This document shows positions 63,755 through 64,000 of a stretch of 64,000 bases of DNA, one piece after another; the stretch's first letter is position 1, and each line of letters opens with the position of its first letter. A program made the position numbers and the translations under genes. The stretch is from positions 62,559,207-62,623,206 of the forward strand of contig CM018683.1 in assembly GCA_009363875.1 (NCBI GenBank), in the 5' to 3' direction. Under the pieces are notes generated by a model. That model was not told the DNA's origin. It made no database searches and saw nothing but the letters and a program-made list of their open reading frames with translations. The DNA is from Mikania micrantha. Taxonomy: Eukaryota; Streptophyta; Magnoliopsida; Asterales; Asteraceae.

Positions 63755-64000
63755 TGATGAGGGTTGAAGCTGATCTGCGAGGTCTAGGATTTAGTTGGGG
63801 ATGAGTGTCAGTTTTATATTCGTTGAAGGCTTGAAGCATCACGATTTATGCAGAAAGTCCCCGTTAACGTTCTTCATTTTTCTTAGATGTCGCCTATTTT
63901 TTGAAAAAAAAAATATTCAAATGATAGGATTTGATAAGAAGAGGTAATGAAGATTAACAATCGTTGTAACGTTTCATCAGTTATTAGACCTTCGATAGTT
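63755..64000 (-). promoter_or_regulatory. Upstream region of the RIT1-like gene
   Basis: This is non-coding DNA directly upstream of the start codon at 63754. No TATA box could be placed with confidence and no mobile element is visible. It presumably holds the 5' UTR and core promoter. Confidence 0.35.

Overview
The window is nuclear DNA from a flowering plant, most likely a eudicot of the daisy family (Asteraceae). The family assignment is an inference from the style of the LTR retrotransposons. The plant assignment is firm: spliced plant genes, a nuclear copy of plastid rbcL and plant-type mobile elements are all present. Two host genes bracket a roughly 40-kb transposon-filled interval. 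On the + strand, an organic cation/carnitine transporter 7 (OCT7/NiaP-like) gene runs from 8082 to 19309 in five coding exons, with an intron in its 5' UTR. On the - strand, a homologue of initiator-tRNA A64 2'-O-ribosylphosphate transferase (RIT1) runs from 63754 to 60273 in seven exons. Its frame is broken in exon 3 in the sequence as given.

Layout. 1-5.6 kb: the end of a long Ty3/Gypsy LTR, degenerate repeats, a MULE-type MITE and a hAT-type element just upstream of OCT7. 5.7-19.3 kb: OCT7. Its introns hold a deleted Copia element (gag and protease only) that is itself interrupted by a hAT element, plus SINEs, (TA)n-anchored fold-back elements and a 1.7-kb fold-back element. 19.3-24.4 kb: an AT-only microsatellite, a CACTA end carrying a hAT MITE, plastid rbcL DNA, SINEs, a Gypsy gag fragment and a MITE with a perfect 10-bp target duplication. 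24476-36426: a young, nearly complete Sirevirus-like Copia element. It has 795/796-bp LTRs, a perfect TSD, a tRNA-iMet primer site, gag, pol and an extra 1158-codon ORF behind a possible internal TATA box.

38058-57925: an old minus-strand Ty3/Gypsy element (TSD CATAC) that has been a target for many later insertions. Nested inside it are a hAT deletion derivative, a hAT MITE, a tRNA-derived SINE, a TIR element filled with minisatellite, and a Copia element with LTRs ending TA...TA. It also holds a gag-only LTR element, which in turn contains a second gag-only element and a 3.5-kb Gypsy solo LTR. That solo LTR holds a solo LTR of the same Sirevirus family found at 24.5 kb. Most boundaries were fixed by matching target-site duplications read directly from the sequence.

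57.9-60 kb: three fold-back or palindromic elements, one with a C-rich telomere-like core, and a SINE. The two host genes show no sign of working together. The strongest observations are the nested gag-only retroelements, the TCCGAA palindrome clusters and internal promoter of the Sirevirus-like element, a SINE family whose head does not look tRNA-derived, a GC-AG intron in OCT7 and the broken RIT1 frame.
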